Shown in pieces: positions 22,289 through 30,884 of a stretch of 64,000 nt of DNA. Under the pieces are notes generated by a model, which was not told the DNA's origin, searched no databases, and worked only from the letters and a program-made list of their open reading frames with translations. How positions within the stretch are numbered: the stretch's first letter is position 1; each line of letters starts with the position of its first letter. The DNA lies in the NCBI RefSeq assembly GCF_004328705.1, contig NZ_CP035319.1, positions 3,162,001 through 3,226,000 of the forward strand, read 5' to 3'. The stretch comes from Rhodococcus sp. ABRD24 (lineage in GTDB: Bacteria > Actinomycetota > Actinomycetes > Mycobacteriales > Mycobacteriaceae). The position numbers were made by a program, and so were the translations under genes.

Positions 22289-22630
22289 TCAGTCGAGTTC
22301 GGCGATCGCGACCAGCCCGCCCAGGTACTCGGAATCGGAGTACGCCCTGGCCAGGATCGCGCCAAGCTCGGCGAGCGCGTCGTGGTCGGGGCCGTACGCG
22401 ACGAACATCCCCGCTTCGGGATCGGTGCGGAAGCGGTCCTGCAGGTGCGGCGCATCGCGTTCGGTGACGGCGTGGGCTACCGACGCCCAGTCGTATCCGG
22501 AACCGTCGAAGCCCTCCACCTGCTCGAATACCGCCGCCACCTTGCCGAAGTGCTGGTCCGTCAGCATCAGCGACCAGTTGCCCGGTGTCGTCTCGAAAAG
22601 TTGCAGTGGCTCGATGGAAGGCGATGTCAT
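22289..22630 (-). CDS. Imm51-like immunity protein (orphan)
   Basis: A 113-residue acidic protein resembling the Imm51 family of polymorphic-toxin immunity proteins. It has an N-terminal strand region ending L-M-L-T-D, a central G-F-D-G-S-G-Y-D-W-A-S-V-A segment, and a C-terminal G-G-L-V-A-I-A-E-L-D. Family members are secreted-toxin antidotes that act in the producer cytoplasm. No toxin gene with a matching C-terminal domain is present in this window, so it may be an orphan kept for protection or recruited to another role. The assignment rests on motif resemblance only. Confidence 0.6.
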   Translation of the reverse strand: MTSPSIEPLQLFETTPGNWSLMLTDQHFGKVAAVFEQVEGFDGSGYDWASVAHAVTERDAPHLQDRFRTDPEAGMFVAYGPDHDALAELGAILARAYSDSEYLGGLVAIAELD

Positions 22631-22802
22631 GCGTGCATTGAAGCAGAACGGACCGACAGGTGTGTACGTGTGCCAGGGTTGCCTGCATAGCCGAGTCCTA
22701 CTGCTCTCCAGTTTGATTCGATGCATGTGCGCATCGGCGGTGGTAGATGCGATCCTCCTCGCAATTGGGGCCGAGGAGCGTCCAAGGAGCACTATGTTCC
22801 GG

Positions 22803-23258
22803 TCATGATCGTGTGACCAACGTGCTCTGCACTGACGCCGCGACACCCGACAGCAGCGACACGGTCGCGATACCGACGACGAGGTAGATCGCTCCGCTGG
22901 CGGTCTGCGACTTGGTGGTGCCGTCCACGCTGAACGGCCAGAGCGCCGCAGCGGCCGTTGCGAGCACCCCGATCCAGGTGAAGAAGGTCGATGCTCGCGG
23001 CGTCGATATCAGGAGCAGGTGCAGCAGGCCGGTGGCGAGCAGCGCCGCGACGGCGGAGTAACCGGCGACGGTGGCCACCTGCGAGTCCCATGGGGTGTGT
23101 GGCGGCGTGATCACGGGCGTGTCGAGCGGGCCGCGCACCGCCAGGACCCCCACGATGGCGGCCAACGCCGCGACAACAGCGGTGGCGACACCGCCCGCCC
23201 AGAGCTTTCTCGCGTTGACCCCGGTGCGGGCTACCCGGGCTGTCGGTTCCGTGCTCAT
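22803..23258 (-). CDS. DUF6069-type four-helix membrane protein
   Basis: A 151-residue integral membrane protein with four predicted helices (about residues 20-42, 65-85, 92-110 and 122-145) and a P-x-x-x-W-D loop after helix 1. The pattern fits the actinobacterial DUF6069 family, whose function is unknown. It is transcribed divergently from the next membrane-protein gene. Confidence 0.65.
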   Translation of the reverse strand: MSTEPTARVARTGVNARKLWAGGVATAVVAALAAIVGVLAVRGPLDTPVITPPHTPWDSQVATVAGYSAVAALLATGLLHLLLISTPRASTFFTWIGVLATAAAALWPFSVDGTTKSQTASGAIYLVVGIATVSLLSGVAASVQSTLVTRS

Positions 23259-23451
23259 CGAGTGCTCCTCACGGATCTCGAACCGGCGGTTCCCTGCCGT
23301 CCAGATTAGGCCGACAGGCGTGGTCCGCGGTCATCCTCGGCGGGTGAACCGGGTTTCGGAGGAACCGAACGTCCGGAGCGTCTGCCTCGGCTTCTCCATC
23401 GCTCGTGAACGTGCCAGGATTCGTCGACAGGACAGCAGAAGGGGTCGCGTA

Positions 23452-24414
23452 GTGACGAAGGTGAGATGGGGTGTCTCCGGGCTGTTGCTGATCCTGGTGG
23501 CCGTGCTGGTGCTCGGGTCGGTTCTTGCGAGATACACCCGATCCGAGGTGCTCGACACCGACCGCTACGTCGCCACCGTCGGCCCGTTGGCCTCCGACCC
23601 GGCAGTGCAGGACGCAGTCGGCGATCGCATCAGCGGCATCATCCTCGATCGGATCGACCTGGATGCGCTCACGACCGAGGCCCTGACCTCGCTGACCGAG
23701 AACCTTCCCCGGGGGTCGGGCATCATCGTCGGCTTCTCCCCGGTCCTGGCGAAGCAGGCGGAGGACTTCGTCCGGGAGGCGGTCGACTCGATGGTCGCGA
23801 GTGATCGATTCGCGTCGCTGTGGACCACCGCCAACAGGGCCGCGCACCGGACCCTCGTCGCGGTCGCGACCGGCGAGATCGGTGGGCGTGCCGTGCAGGT
23901 CGACGAGTCCGGAACCGTCAGTGTTCCGTTGCAGCCCTTCGTGGAAGCGGCACGCGACCGACTGATCGAACGGGGCTTCACCTTCGCCGACCGGATATCG
24001 GACACCGATGCCGAGTTCGTGCTCTTGCAGTCGGACAACTTGGCCTCGTCGCAGCGCGCGGTTCGTGCGCTCGATGCGGCCGCGACGTGGCTGCCGTGGG
24101 GGTCGCTGATCGCGGCCGCCGGAGCGGTGCTCATCGCGCCTCGCGGCGGGCGGCTGCGGGCGGTGAGCCTGGCGGGCGTCGCGGTAGCTGTTGCGATGTC
24201 GGTACTGGCGCTGGCCCTGGTGATCGTGCGGTGGATGTATCTCGACGATCTGTCCGCGCAGGCTTTCTCGCCGCTTGCCGCGGGGGCCGTGGTCGATGCC
24301 TTCGCCGGCCCGCTGCGGACGACGCTCGTGTGGGTCTTCCTCGGCGGTGTCGTGGTGGCCGTCGGTGCCCGGCTGATCGGGTTGCGGGAGCTTCGGACCG
24401 ACGCGGGCGGTTAG
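23452..24414 (+). CDS. Membrane protein with an extracytoplasmic domain
   Basis: A 320-residue protein with an N-terminal transmembrane helix (about residues 6-26) and three more near the C-terminus (about 215-235, 240-262 and 290-310). The 180-residue domain between them is outside the membrane. The domain starts with E-V-L-D-T-D-R-Y-V-A-T-V-G-P-L-A, a pattern seen in conserved actinobacterial membrane proteins of unknown role, and has no obvious catalytic site. GTG 23452 is preferred to upstream in-frame starts because the first helix follows at once; an AAGGGG lies upstream. Confidence 0.7.
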   Translation: MTKVRWGVSGLLLILVAVLVLGSVLARYTRSEVLDTDRYVATVGPLASDPAVQDAVGDRISGIILDRIDLDALTTEALTSLTENLPRGSGIIVGFSPVLAKQAEDFVREAVDSMVASDRFASLWTTANRAAHRTLVAVATGEIGGRAVQVDESGTVSVPLQPFVEAARDRLIERGFTFADRISDTDAEFVLLQSDNLASSQRAVRALDAAATWLPWGSLIAAAGAVLIAPRGGRLRAVSLAGVAVAVAMSVLALALVIVRWMYLDDLSAQAFSPLAAGAVVDAFAGPLRTTLVWVFLGGVVVAVGARLIGLRELRTDAGG

Positions 24415-24507
24415 TTACCGGATCGGCGACCTCGCTCGATGTCGGATGGACTCGGCTGTAGAGGTCGTTTGTAAGCGTCGAGGCCCCGCCCCGCGAGCTA
24501 CTCAGCT

Positions 24508-24771
24508 CTATCCCTGATCGACAATAAGCCCGCTGCTTTCGAGTAGCGTGTTCTCCATGTGAGCCAGCCCCGAAGCTGCTGCCGTTATAGCTTCGACCAG
24601 TTCACGTACGAGGAAGAATTCTGCCGGAGTCGTATACCCGGGACCTCGAATATCTGTCTTGATTTTCTCGATGAGACGCTCCGTATCGGCCAGTCGATGC
24701 AATTCTCTACCCATGCTTTCGACCTTGGATTCGAGTGAATCGATATTGTGATTCGCGCGGGTGGGACTCAT
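24508..24771 (-). CDS. Small hypothetical protein
   Basis: An 87-residue mostly helical, acidic protein without membrane segments. The stretch N-I-D-S-L-E-S-K-V-E-S-M-G-R-E-L could form a short coiled coil. I do not recognise the family. Its DNA and the following 250 bp are visibly less GC-rich than the surroundings and use more AT-ending codons, which suggests acquisition. The ribosome site is weak, so the call is moderate. Confidence 0.45.
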   Translation of the reverse strand: MSPTRANHNIDSLESKVESMGRELHRLADTERLIEKIKTDIRGPGYTTPAEFFLVRELVEAITAAASGLAHMENTLLESSGLIVDQG

Positions 24772-25178
24772 GGCAATCCGCCTGTTCGGGTCCGGTTGCC
24801 GACCGCGATCAGGTCATAGCCGTTTCTGGTCCGTGGCCCAATTTTGGGCATGCTTGGGCGACCCGGTCAGCAACTCTGGTAATTCTTATTCTTTGGCAGC
24901 GCTGTGTTTTCATCGTCCGCCGATCAACGTGCAACGTCAAGGCCGTTATGTACCTTTTTCGTGGGTCGGTGAATCCGCCCCAATTCAGAAGATCTTGGCA
25001 GTGTCCGTGTCCGTGTCCGGGCGGTCGACCCTCCTCGGTTGGCTCGTGCGCGTCGGTCCGAAGCCGACGGTTGTCGGCTCGCGGCAGGCGATGATGGGGT
25101 TCGGTCGTCGGGCGTCGTGCATGGCGAACGCTGTAACTCCGCGGTGGGGGCGGGCGCAGGGGCTGCGGGTTGTGGAGG
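24772..25178. other. Low-GC intergenic stretch
   Basis: About 400 bp without a credible gene. The first 220 bp are AT-richer than average. A short tandem GTGTCC triplet repeat lies at about 25001-25018. The open frames have no ribosome site and no recognisable similarity; I take this as non-coding or as remains of acquired DNA. Confidence 0.45.
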
Positions 25179-25469
25179 TCAATCGGCGGAGCGGAGCCTG
25201 ACGGTCGTGATCAGAACGGTCGCGAGCAGCAGTACGGTTCCTAGCACGGACAGGGCTTTCATCGGTCCAGGAATGTCGGTCGTCAGCGAACCGATGTTCA
25301 TCAGCACACAGGCGAGCGTTGCCGTGACAAGTCCGATCGCATACCGGGTGCGGTACTTGCCTGCCGGTAGCTGTCGGGCAGCGGGCGTGGTGGCTTTCGT
25401 CCTGCTGGTGACGAGCAGGGCCGCGCCGACGACGAGGATCGGCAGGCCGACCAGGAAGTAGACAGTCAT
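25179..25469 (-). CDS. Small membrane protein
   Basis: A 96-residue protein with three hydrophobic helices (about residues 3-21, 44-62 and 70-90) and a basic loop after the first. The family is not recognised. The ATG at 25469 has GGAGAG about 10 nt upstream. It lies downstream of the YihY gene on the same strand, 144 bp away, so the two may be co-transcribed. Confidence 0.6.
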   Translation of the reverse strand: MTVYFLVGLPILVVGAALLVTSRTKATTPAARQLPAGKYRTRYAIGLVTATLACVLMNIGSLTTDIPGPMKALSVLGTVLLLATVLITTVRLRSAD

Positions 25470-25613
25470 CGGGAAAGTTCTCTCCTTCAATTTCGCCGCC
25501 GCCAGACGGTTCGTCACCGTTGCGACGTCCGCTACACCATGCTCGAGAATAGGCACCCCGTCGCCTTCGGCTGGGAATTCGGGTACAGCGGGCGCCGCAC
25601 CCAATTCTGCGAG

Positions 25614-26591
25614 TTACCCGTCCGGCGCTTGCCCGTCGGTCGGGTAGCGCAGGCCCGATGGCTGGGCTAACTTCCGCTGGGTGGCGTCTTCCGCTCGGGA
25701 AGCGGGGGCACTGTCTGTGAGTCCGGTCGTCGGTCCTCGAAGGAACCGTCCGATCGGCCCCTCGTCGAGCGCGAGGGCCTTCGTGATCACCGCGGCGCTG
25801 ACGATGATCCCGCAGGCCACGAACATCCAGCCGATCGCGGTGAACACCAGACCCAGCTCGCCGAACTTGGCTACGGCGCTCGCCACCGTCCGCGGCAGCA
25901 CGATGTTGCCGCCGACCCGCAACGCGGCCAGACCCGCCGCGGTTATCGTCCCGGTCGCCCACAGCACGCGCGCCGACAGCCGACGCTCGGTCAACAGGTA
26001 CGGCACCAGCGTCCACAGACCCATCCAGACCAGGAACTGTGCGATCAGTGCCAGCGTGCCTCCGACGTATGCGACGTCGCGCAGCACGCGCGTAGTGCCT
26101 ACGAGCGCAGCGGACGACGCGACGGTCATCAGTACGGCCACCCACCGCCACCAGTTCGTGATGCGGAGCGTCGGCACGTGCCAAATCCGCCCGTACATTC
26201 GTCCGAGGGCTCGTGCGAACGACGTCCCGGAGAGCACCACCATGAGGAGCCCGACGATGCCGAACGCCGCGGACGTCGGCTGGTCGGTGTTGAAGGTGCC
26301 CGGGTGGACGTCCACGGCGTCGACATCGATGCCGAACTGGTCGAAGAACCCCTTCGTGAACGTGTCATGCCGGCTGAGCGTGGACACCGCGATGATCACC
26401 GGCAACACCGATGTGAACGACTGGGCGGCGAGCGTCATCGACCGGTCCACCAGTTCGATGTCGACCAGGCCCGAAAGGACGCGCTCGACAGTCCGTCCAG
26501 GCGCGGTGCCGCGCAGCCAGCCCTGCGCGGATTCCGATCGCGCCGCGAGAGCCTCCCGCGCCAACGCGACATTGAACTTCGACGGCTTCAC
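25614..26591 (-). CDS. YihY/BrkB-family membrane protein
   Basis: A 325-residue integral membrane protein with six helices spread over residues about 55-280. It shows the YihY/virulence factor BrkB pattern, including an early L-A-A-Q-S-F-T-S-V-L-P-V segment and G-T-S-F-A-R-A-L-G-R-M-Y-G-R-I-W. Once annotated as ribonuclease BN, the family is now regarded as a transporter or envelope protein of unknown substrate. The start is GTG 26591. The C-terminal 50 residues are polar and probably cytoplasmic. Confidence 0.82.
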   Translation of the reverse strand: MKPSKFNVALAREALAARSESAQGWLRGTAPGRTVERVLSGLVDIELVDRSMTLAAQSFTSVLPVIIAVSTLSRHDTFTKGFFDQFGIDVDAVDVHPGTFNTDQPTSAAFGIVGLLMVVLSGTSFARALGRMYGRIWHVPTLRITNWWRWVAVLMTVASSAALVGTTRVLRDVAYVGGTLALIAQFLVWMGLWTLVPYLLTERRLSARVLWATGTITAAGLAALRVGGNIVLPRTVASAVAKFGELGLVFTAIGWMFVACGIIVSAAVITKALALDEGPIGRFLRGPTTGLTDSAPASRAEDATQRKLAQPSGLRYPTDGQAPDG

Positions 26592-26899
26592 AGCACCCCG
26601 CTCCGGCTCGGCGGGAGCGCGGCGTGACCGGTCCCGATGGATCCCGTCAGCGTAGGTGAGCCGTCGGGTTCGGGTGGATACGGCCGTGCCGGTCGGCTCC
26701 GCGGACGTACGGTGTCGGCCGCGGAGTCCATCGCGGCGCGCGCGGTCGTGACAATTCGTCCGAGTCGTCTGGTACGTGGCCCTGGAATCGGGATGGTTCC
26801 CCGGAAAATAGCAGCAGCGCAGCGACTCCGGCGTACGGTCGGGACGACGCGTTTCCGTGTGCTCCGGTCCGGCGGCGACGACGAGGAGTGTGACGTGAC
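26592..26899. other. Divergent intergenic region upstream of the multicopper oxidase
   Basis: About 300 bp holding the promoters of the YihY gene and the multicopper oxidase. A GAGGAG at about 26880-26885 serves the oxidase start. I found no convincing copper-sensor operator or other element by eye. Confidence 0.45.
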
Positions 26900-28747
26900 A
26901 TGAGTGGAGGAATCTCCCGTCGTGCCTTCGCTCGCGGGCTCGCGCTGAGTGCGGGCTTCGGGGCGGTGTCGGCGGGCATGGCGGCGGTGCGCGCCCAGGA
27001 TCTCGGCGACCTCGGCAACATCGACCCCTCCCGCCCGCTGCTGTTCGCCTCGCCCCGGCTCGAGCCGTTTCGCGACGAGCTGCCGCTGCTGCCGGTCCTG
27101 ACCGGCTCGCAGCTCGAGCTGCGAGCGGGCAGCACGATGCACCGCTTCCACCGCGACCTGGACCCGTCCCCCGCCTTGGCCTACGGCGGTATGGACTACC
27201 TCGGACCCACGGTGGAGGCGCACACCGGCGATCCGCTGACGGTGGCCTACCGCAACGAGATCGGCGTGCATCCGCTCGCCGCCGACTTCGATACCACCCT
27301 GCACGGGGTGACCGAACAGGACCGAACTGCGGTGCCCACGTCGATGCACCTGCACGGGGCGGTCACTCCGCCCGAGCACGACGGGCATCCAGCGTTCCTG
27401 CAGCGGCCCGGGCAGGGGCACGTGCACCACTATCCGAACGGTCACGAGGCCACTCAGCTGTGGTACCACGATCACGCGATGGGGATCACCCGATTGAACG
27501 TGTACGCCGGGCTCGCCGGGATCTTCTTGCTTCGTGACGAATTCGACACGGGCACAAAGACTAACGCGTGGGGTCTGCCGTCGGGGGAGTTCGAGATCCC
27601 GCTGATCCTGCAGGAGAAGATCTTCACCGCCGACGGACGGCAGAGCATCCGTGCCACGCCGCTGGTGCCGCAGGGGCGCTGGGACGGCGGCACCCCCGGC
27701 GACGTCGGTGTCGTCAATGGCAAGATCTGGCCGGAACTCGCGGTGGCGCGGGGGATGTATCGGCTCCGACTGGTGAACGCTGCTTCATTCAGCGTTTGGA
27801 ACCTGTTCTTCGGCAACCGGATGCGCTTTTGGATCCTCGGCATGGAAGGCGGCATGCTGCCCACCCCGGTGCCGTCGGACCACGTGCGCCTCGCGCCTGG
27901 CGAACGCGTCGACCTGCTTGCCGACTTCGGGATGCTCGAGCCCGGGGCAACGGTGGAACTGCGCAACGACGAGCCGCCGCCGCTCGCTGCGTCCCAGCGT
28001 GGGGCACGGCCGATGCCGCTGTTCTGCCGGTTCCGGGTGGGGGAGCAGCGGGGGTTCGCCGGCGTGGTGCCGCAGACTCTGCGTGGCGGTGCTGGGCAGC
28101 CCGCCGACCTCGAGCCCGTCCCGGCGCCGCAGGTGCAGCGCACCGTCACCGTCATGCAGCTGATCGATCCGTCTACCGGCGGCACGATCATGTCGCTGAA
28201 CAACCTGCTGTTCGGCGACCCGGACGTCGAAACACCCCGGCAGGGCACCGTCGAGCAGTGGAACATCGTCAACGTCACTCCCGAGCCGCATCCGATTCAC
28301 CTGCACCTGGTTACCTTTCGGGTCTTGGGTCGGCAGCACATCGACATCGCGCGTTACGCGCGGCAGTATCCGCAACCGCCGATCGGCACCAAGTGGACGC
28401 CGCCCGCCGACGAATTCGTCACCTCCCCGCTGATACCGCCGGAGTCGTGGGAGACTGGATTCAAGGACACCGTCGTCGCGAATCCAGGTTCGATCACCAG
28501 GATCGTCGTGGTGTTCCCGACCGCGGCCGGGCTCGGCTTCGATCCCGACACCACGTTCGGGGGCCCAGCACCGGTTCCATCCACACACGACATGCCCGAC
28601 ATGCCGGGGCACCAGATGCCCGCCCACGCCGGACGCGACAGCGCCCCGGCGGGCGCCGGGACGCTGCAGGGATACGTGTGGCACTGTCACATGCTCGATC
28701 ACGAGGACCACGACATGATGCTCGGATTCCGGACTGTCGCAGAGTGA
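26900..28747 (+). CDS. Tat-exported multicopper oxidase
   Basis: A 615-residue three-cupredoxin oxidase. A twin-arginine signal (S-R-R-A-F-A-R-G then a hydrophobic stretch, cleavage near residue 32) directs folded export. All copper motifs are present: H-L-H-G and W-Y-H-D-H in domain 1, H-P-I-H-L-H and H-C-H-M-L-D-H-E-D-H-D-M-M in domain 3, giving type 1, 2 and 3 sites. The axial methionine is likely in the last motif. Possible activities are cuprous or manganese oxidation or phenol and bilirubin oxidation. A late M-P-D-M-P-G-H-Q-M segment is methionine and histidine rich and could bind copper. The gene is monocistronic. Confidence 0.9.
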   Translation: MSGGISRRAFARGLALSAGFGAVSAGMAAVRAQDLGDLGNIDPSRPLLFASPRLEPFRDELPLLPVLTGSQLELRAGSTMHRFHRDLDPSPALAYGGMDYLGPTVEAHTGDPLTVAYRNEIGVHPLAADFDTTLHGVTEQDRTAVPTSMHLHGAVTPPEHDGHPAFLQRPGQGHVHHYPNGHEATQLWYHDHAMGITRLNVYAGLAGIFLLRDEFDTGTKTNAWGLPSGEFEIPLILQEKIFTADGRQSIRATPLVPQGRWDGGTPGDVGVVNGKIWPELAVARGMYRLRLVNAASFSVWNLFFGNRMRFWILGMEGGMLPTPVPSDHVRLAPGERVDLLADFGMLEPGATVELRNDEPPPLAASQRGARPMPLFCRFRVGEQRGFAGVVPQTLRGGAGQPADLEPVPAPQVQRTVTVMQLIDPSTGGTIMSLNNLLFGDPDVETPRQGTVEQWNIVNVTPEPHPIHLHLVTFRVLGRQHIDIARYARQYPQPPIGTKWTPPADEFVTSPLIPPESWETGFKDTVVANPGSITRIVVVFPTAAGLGFDPDTTFGGPAPVPSTHDMPDMPGHQMPAHAGRDSAPAGAGTLQGYVWHCHMLDHEDHDMMLGFRTVAE

Positions 28748-29067
28748 TCGACGGCTCCGTCGCGGTTCGATCTGACGCGTCCCCGGACCCGACGACGTCA
28801 GCTATGAGCCCGGCTGTCTGTTCCCTCTGCCCGGTTACCGACCAGCAGCCTTCGCCGCTGCCACGCCGTCAGCTGGCCGTGGATGGATCGGCCCAGAATC
28901 GAAATCAGCGAAGGTGCTCGACAGCGACCGAAACACGATGCGTCCGTGGAGACTCGACGCGTCGATCGGTGGGACCGCCCCGATTCGCTGGTGACGACGC
29001 CCGACGCCCGACGCCCGACGCCCGACGCCCGGCGAACAGGTGGGCGAGGACGTCGCGGCGGTACATG
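28748..29067. other. Intergenic region between the multicopper oxidase and IclR genes
   Basis: About 320 bp between convergent genes. It holds the GACGCCC tandem repeat (28996-29030) and no credible gene. No strong terminator hairpin was found, although the repeat itself cannot pair with itself strongly. Confidence 0.45.
28996..29030. repeat. Tandem repeat, 5 x 7 bp
   Basis: Five perfect consecutive copies of GACGCCC, followed by a partial GGCG. It is intergenic. The unit is not a multiple of three and no frame through it looks coding. It could vary in copy number between strains. Confidence 0.85.
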
Positions 29068-29862
29068 TCAGCCTCGTGGCAATGCCTGCACGATCCGTGT
29101 GATGTGTTCTCCGGCTTCGCATACCTTGTCGATCTTCACGCGGAGTGACTCGTCTTCGAACTCGTCAGCCCGTCCACCCACGCTGATGGACGCGAGGACC
29201 GACCCGTCCCGCCCGAGAATCGGTGCCGCCACTGCGGCCACCCCTGGCAAATAGTCGGAGTTGCTGACGGAATACCCTACCTCTCTAATCTTGTCGAGGT
29301 GTTGGACGAGTTCATTCACATCAGTGATCGTCCGATCGGTGATCGCCGGGAGTTCTTCCTTGATCCACCTGTCCTGCAATACTTTCGAGTTCGCAAGCAT
29401 GACAGTTGGGCCCGCCGCAGCGTGATACGGCAGCACCGACCCGACATTGATTCCCGCGACGACGAGCGTATTCCTTCCCTCCAGGAGATCTATGCACACC
29501 GCACCCTGTTCGGCAGGCACCATCAAGTACGCGGTATTGCCGAAAGCTGCGGCAAGATCGGACAAGAATGGTCTTGCTGCGGAACGGATATCGAGTTTCG
29601 CCAACGCAGCGGAACCGATCTCGAACACCGGCATCGCGATTCGGTAGGCACCTTCGCCGGTCCGATCCACCCATCCTGCGTGGATCAGTGTGGCCATCAG
29701 GCGATGCACCGTGGTCTTGTTCATCCCGCTCGCCGCTGTGAGGGCGTTCAAAGTCCAGACCGGCCGGTCGGCGCCGAAGTGCTCGAGCAGTGCGCAGGCC
29801 TTGAGGACGGCCCCCACAGTATCGCGACCTCCCGGCGATTCGTGCTCGATAGGCACAGTCAC
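29068..29862 (-). CDS. IclR-family transcriptional regulator of the hydratase-lyase operon
   Basis: A 264-residue IclR regulator. The winged helix-turn-helix (about residues 12-75, with G-M-N-K-T-T-V-H-R-L-M) is followed by an effector domain containing V-G-S-V-L-P-Y-H-A-A-A-G-P and a late S-I-S-V-G-G. It starts at GTG 29862 and is divergent from the lyase operon with 147 bp between, the standard layout for local control. A GAAATCGATTCC near-palindrome (29977-29988) in the shared region is a candidate operator. The inducer is probably the operon's substrate. Confidence 0.88.
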   Translation of the reverse strand: MTVPIEHESPGGRDTVGAVLKACALLEHFGADRPVWTLNALTAASGMNKTTVHRLMATLIHAGWVDRTGEGAYRIAMPVFEIGSAALAKLDIRSAARPFLSDLAAAFGNTAYLMVPAEQGAVCIDLLEGRNTLVVAGINVGSVLPYHAAAGPTVMLANSKVLQDRWIKEELPAITDRTITDVNELVQHLDKIREVGYSVSNSDYLPGVAAVAAPILGRDGSVLASISVGGRADEFEDESLRVKIDKVCEAGEHITRIVQALPRG

Positions 29863-29932
29863 TGATACTCACTCGCTTTCTTTGGTTGCACGGCCAGTGT
29901 GGCCACCATACGAACAGAGTCACCGGTCGGGG

Positions 29933-29988
29933 TTGACTTTGTGACTTGAACCACCCTACGGTGCGTACCGCAATACGAAATCGATTCC
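29933..29988 (+). promoter_or_regulatory. Candidate promoter and operator of the hydratase-lyase operon
   Basis: TTGACT (29933-29938) and TACGGT (29957-29962) are separated by 18 bp and make a plausible promoter. A 12-bp imperfect palindrome, GAAATCGATTCC (29977-29988), lies at the expected transcript start, where a bound IclR protein would block. The lyase GTG follows 22 bp later. Confidence 0.45.
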
Positions 29989-30009
29989 GCATGGCGAAAC
30001 GGAGCGACT

Positions 30010-30879
30010 GTGTACCGTCGGACTTTGAAAGACCTCACATCACACGGCCTCGTCTACGCCCCAGGCGTATGGGACGGCCTTACTGCCCGACTGGCAGACC
30101 AGGCGGGATTCAGCGCCCTGTGCGCCTCGGGCTTCGCGGTCTCGGCCGCGCTCGGACTCCCCGATGCCGAGCTCTACACCCAGACCGAGAACTTGCAGGC
30201 AGTCCGCACGATCCTCGAAGCGTCGAAACTGCCACTGGTGGCCGATATCGACACCGGGTACGGGAATGCGGTGAACGCCGCACGCACCGCTGCCAAATTT
30301 GCCGCCGCGGGCGTCGGTGGCATGTTCATGGAGGACCAGGTCTCTCCCAAATCCTGCCCGATCTGTGTTGGCAATCCCGTCGACCTGATCAGCGTCGCCG
30401 AGGCGACTGGCAAGATCCGCGCCGTCCGCGACTCGATTCCTGACGACATCCTCCTGATCGCCCGTACCGATGCGCGCGGGGACGACGCCATCCGCCGTGC
30501 CCAGACCTATGTCGCGGCCGGCGCAGACATGATCATGCCGGTCACCAAGACCTTCGAAACTGTCGAACAGTGGCAACGCTGCCACGAAGAAGTCGGGGTT
30601 CCACTGATGGCTACCCTGACCGCCTCGACCTGGACCGAACGCGAGTTCACCCCCGAGGTCCTCGACCAGATCGGTGTCCGACTGGCCCTGCTGCCCACCC
30701 AAGTGCTGATGGCTGCGGCCGGTGCTGCCCGCGCAACACTGAAGCGATTGGCCGCCGGCGAACCACCCGCCGAGGTCGGCGCAGACGCACTCGAGCACCA
30801 CGAATTCATGGAACTGATCGGCTTCCCCGAGGTCGAAGCCATGCAGAAAAAGTACCTACCGTCCGGCCAGGAGCAGTGA
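30010..30879 (+). CDS. PEP mutase/isocitrate lyase-superfamily lyase (dimethylmalate/methylisocitrate lyase-like)
   Basis: A 289-residue TIM-barrel lyase. Superfamily residues are visible: V-A-D-I-D-T-G-Y-G (Asp79, Asp81), the magnesium-binding E-D-Q at 108-110, and the flexible loop with K-S-C (Lys114, Cys116). Relatives cleave 2-methylisocitrate, isocitrate or 2,3-dimethylmalate to a keto acid plus an acid by retro-Claisen chemistry. The loop reads K-S-C-P-I-C instead of the usual K-x-C-G-H, so the substrate is probably not isocitrate. Because the next two genes encode an aconitase-like hydratase, a 2,3-dimethylmalate or methylmalate-type substrate is the best guess. GTG 30010 has GGAG 5 nt upstream. 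Confidence 0.82.
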   Translation: MYRRTLKDLTSHGLVYAPGVWDGLTARLADQAGFSALCASGFAVSAALGLPDAELYTQTENLQAVRTILEASKLPLVADIDTGYGNAVNAARTAAKFAAAGVGGMFMEDQVSPKSCPICVGNPVDLISVAEATGKIRAVRDSIPDDILLIARTDARGDDAIRRAQTYVAAGADMIMPVTKTFETVEQWQRCHEEVGVPLMATLTASTWTEREFTPEVLDQIGVRLALLPTQVLMAAAGAARATLKRLAAGEPPAEVGADALEHHEFMELIGFPEVEAMQKKYLPSGQEQ

Positions 30880-30884
30880 TCGCC

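Noticed and set aside
24985..26184. 399-codon minus-strand frame across the YihY gene
   Set aside because: It is a shifted frame of the YihY gene with arginine-rich, low-quality translation.
28996..29030. CRISPR-like array
   Set aside because: The units are 7 bp, contiguous and without spacers; no cas gene is present anywhere in the window.
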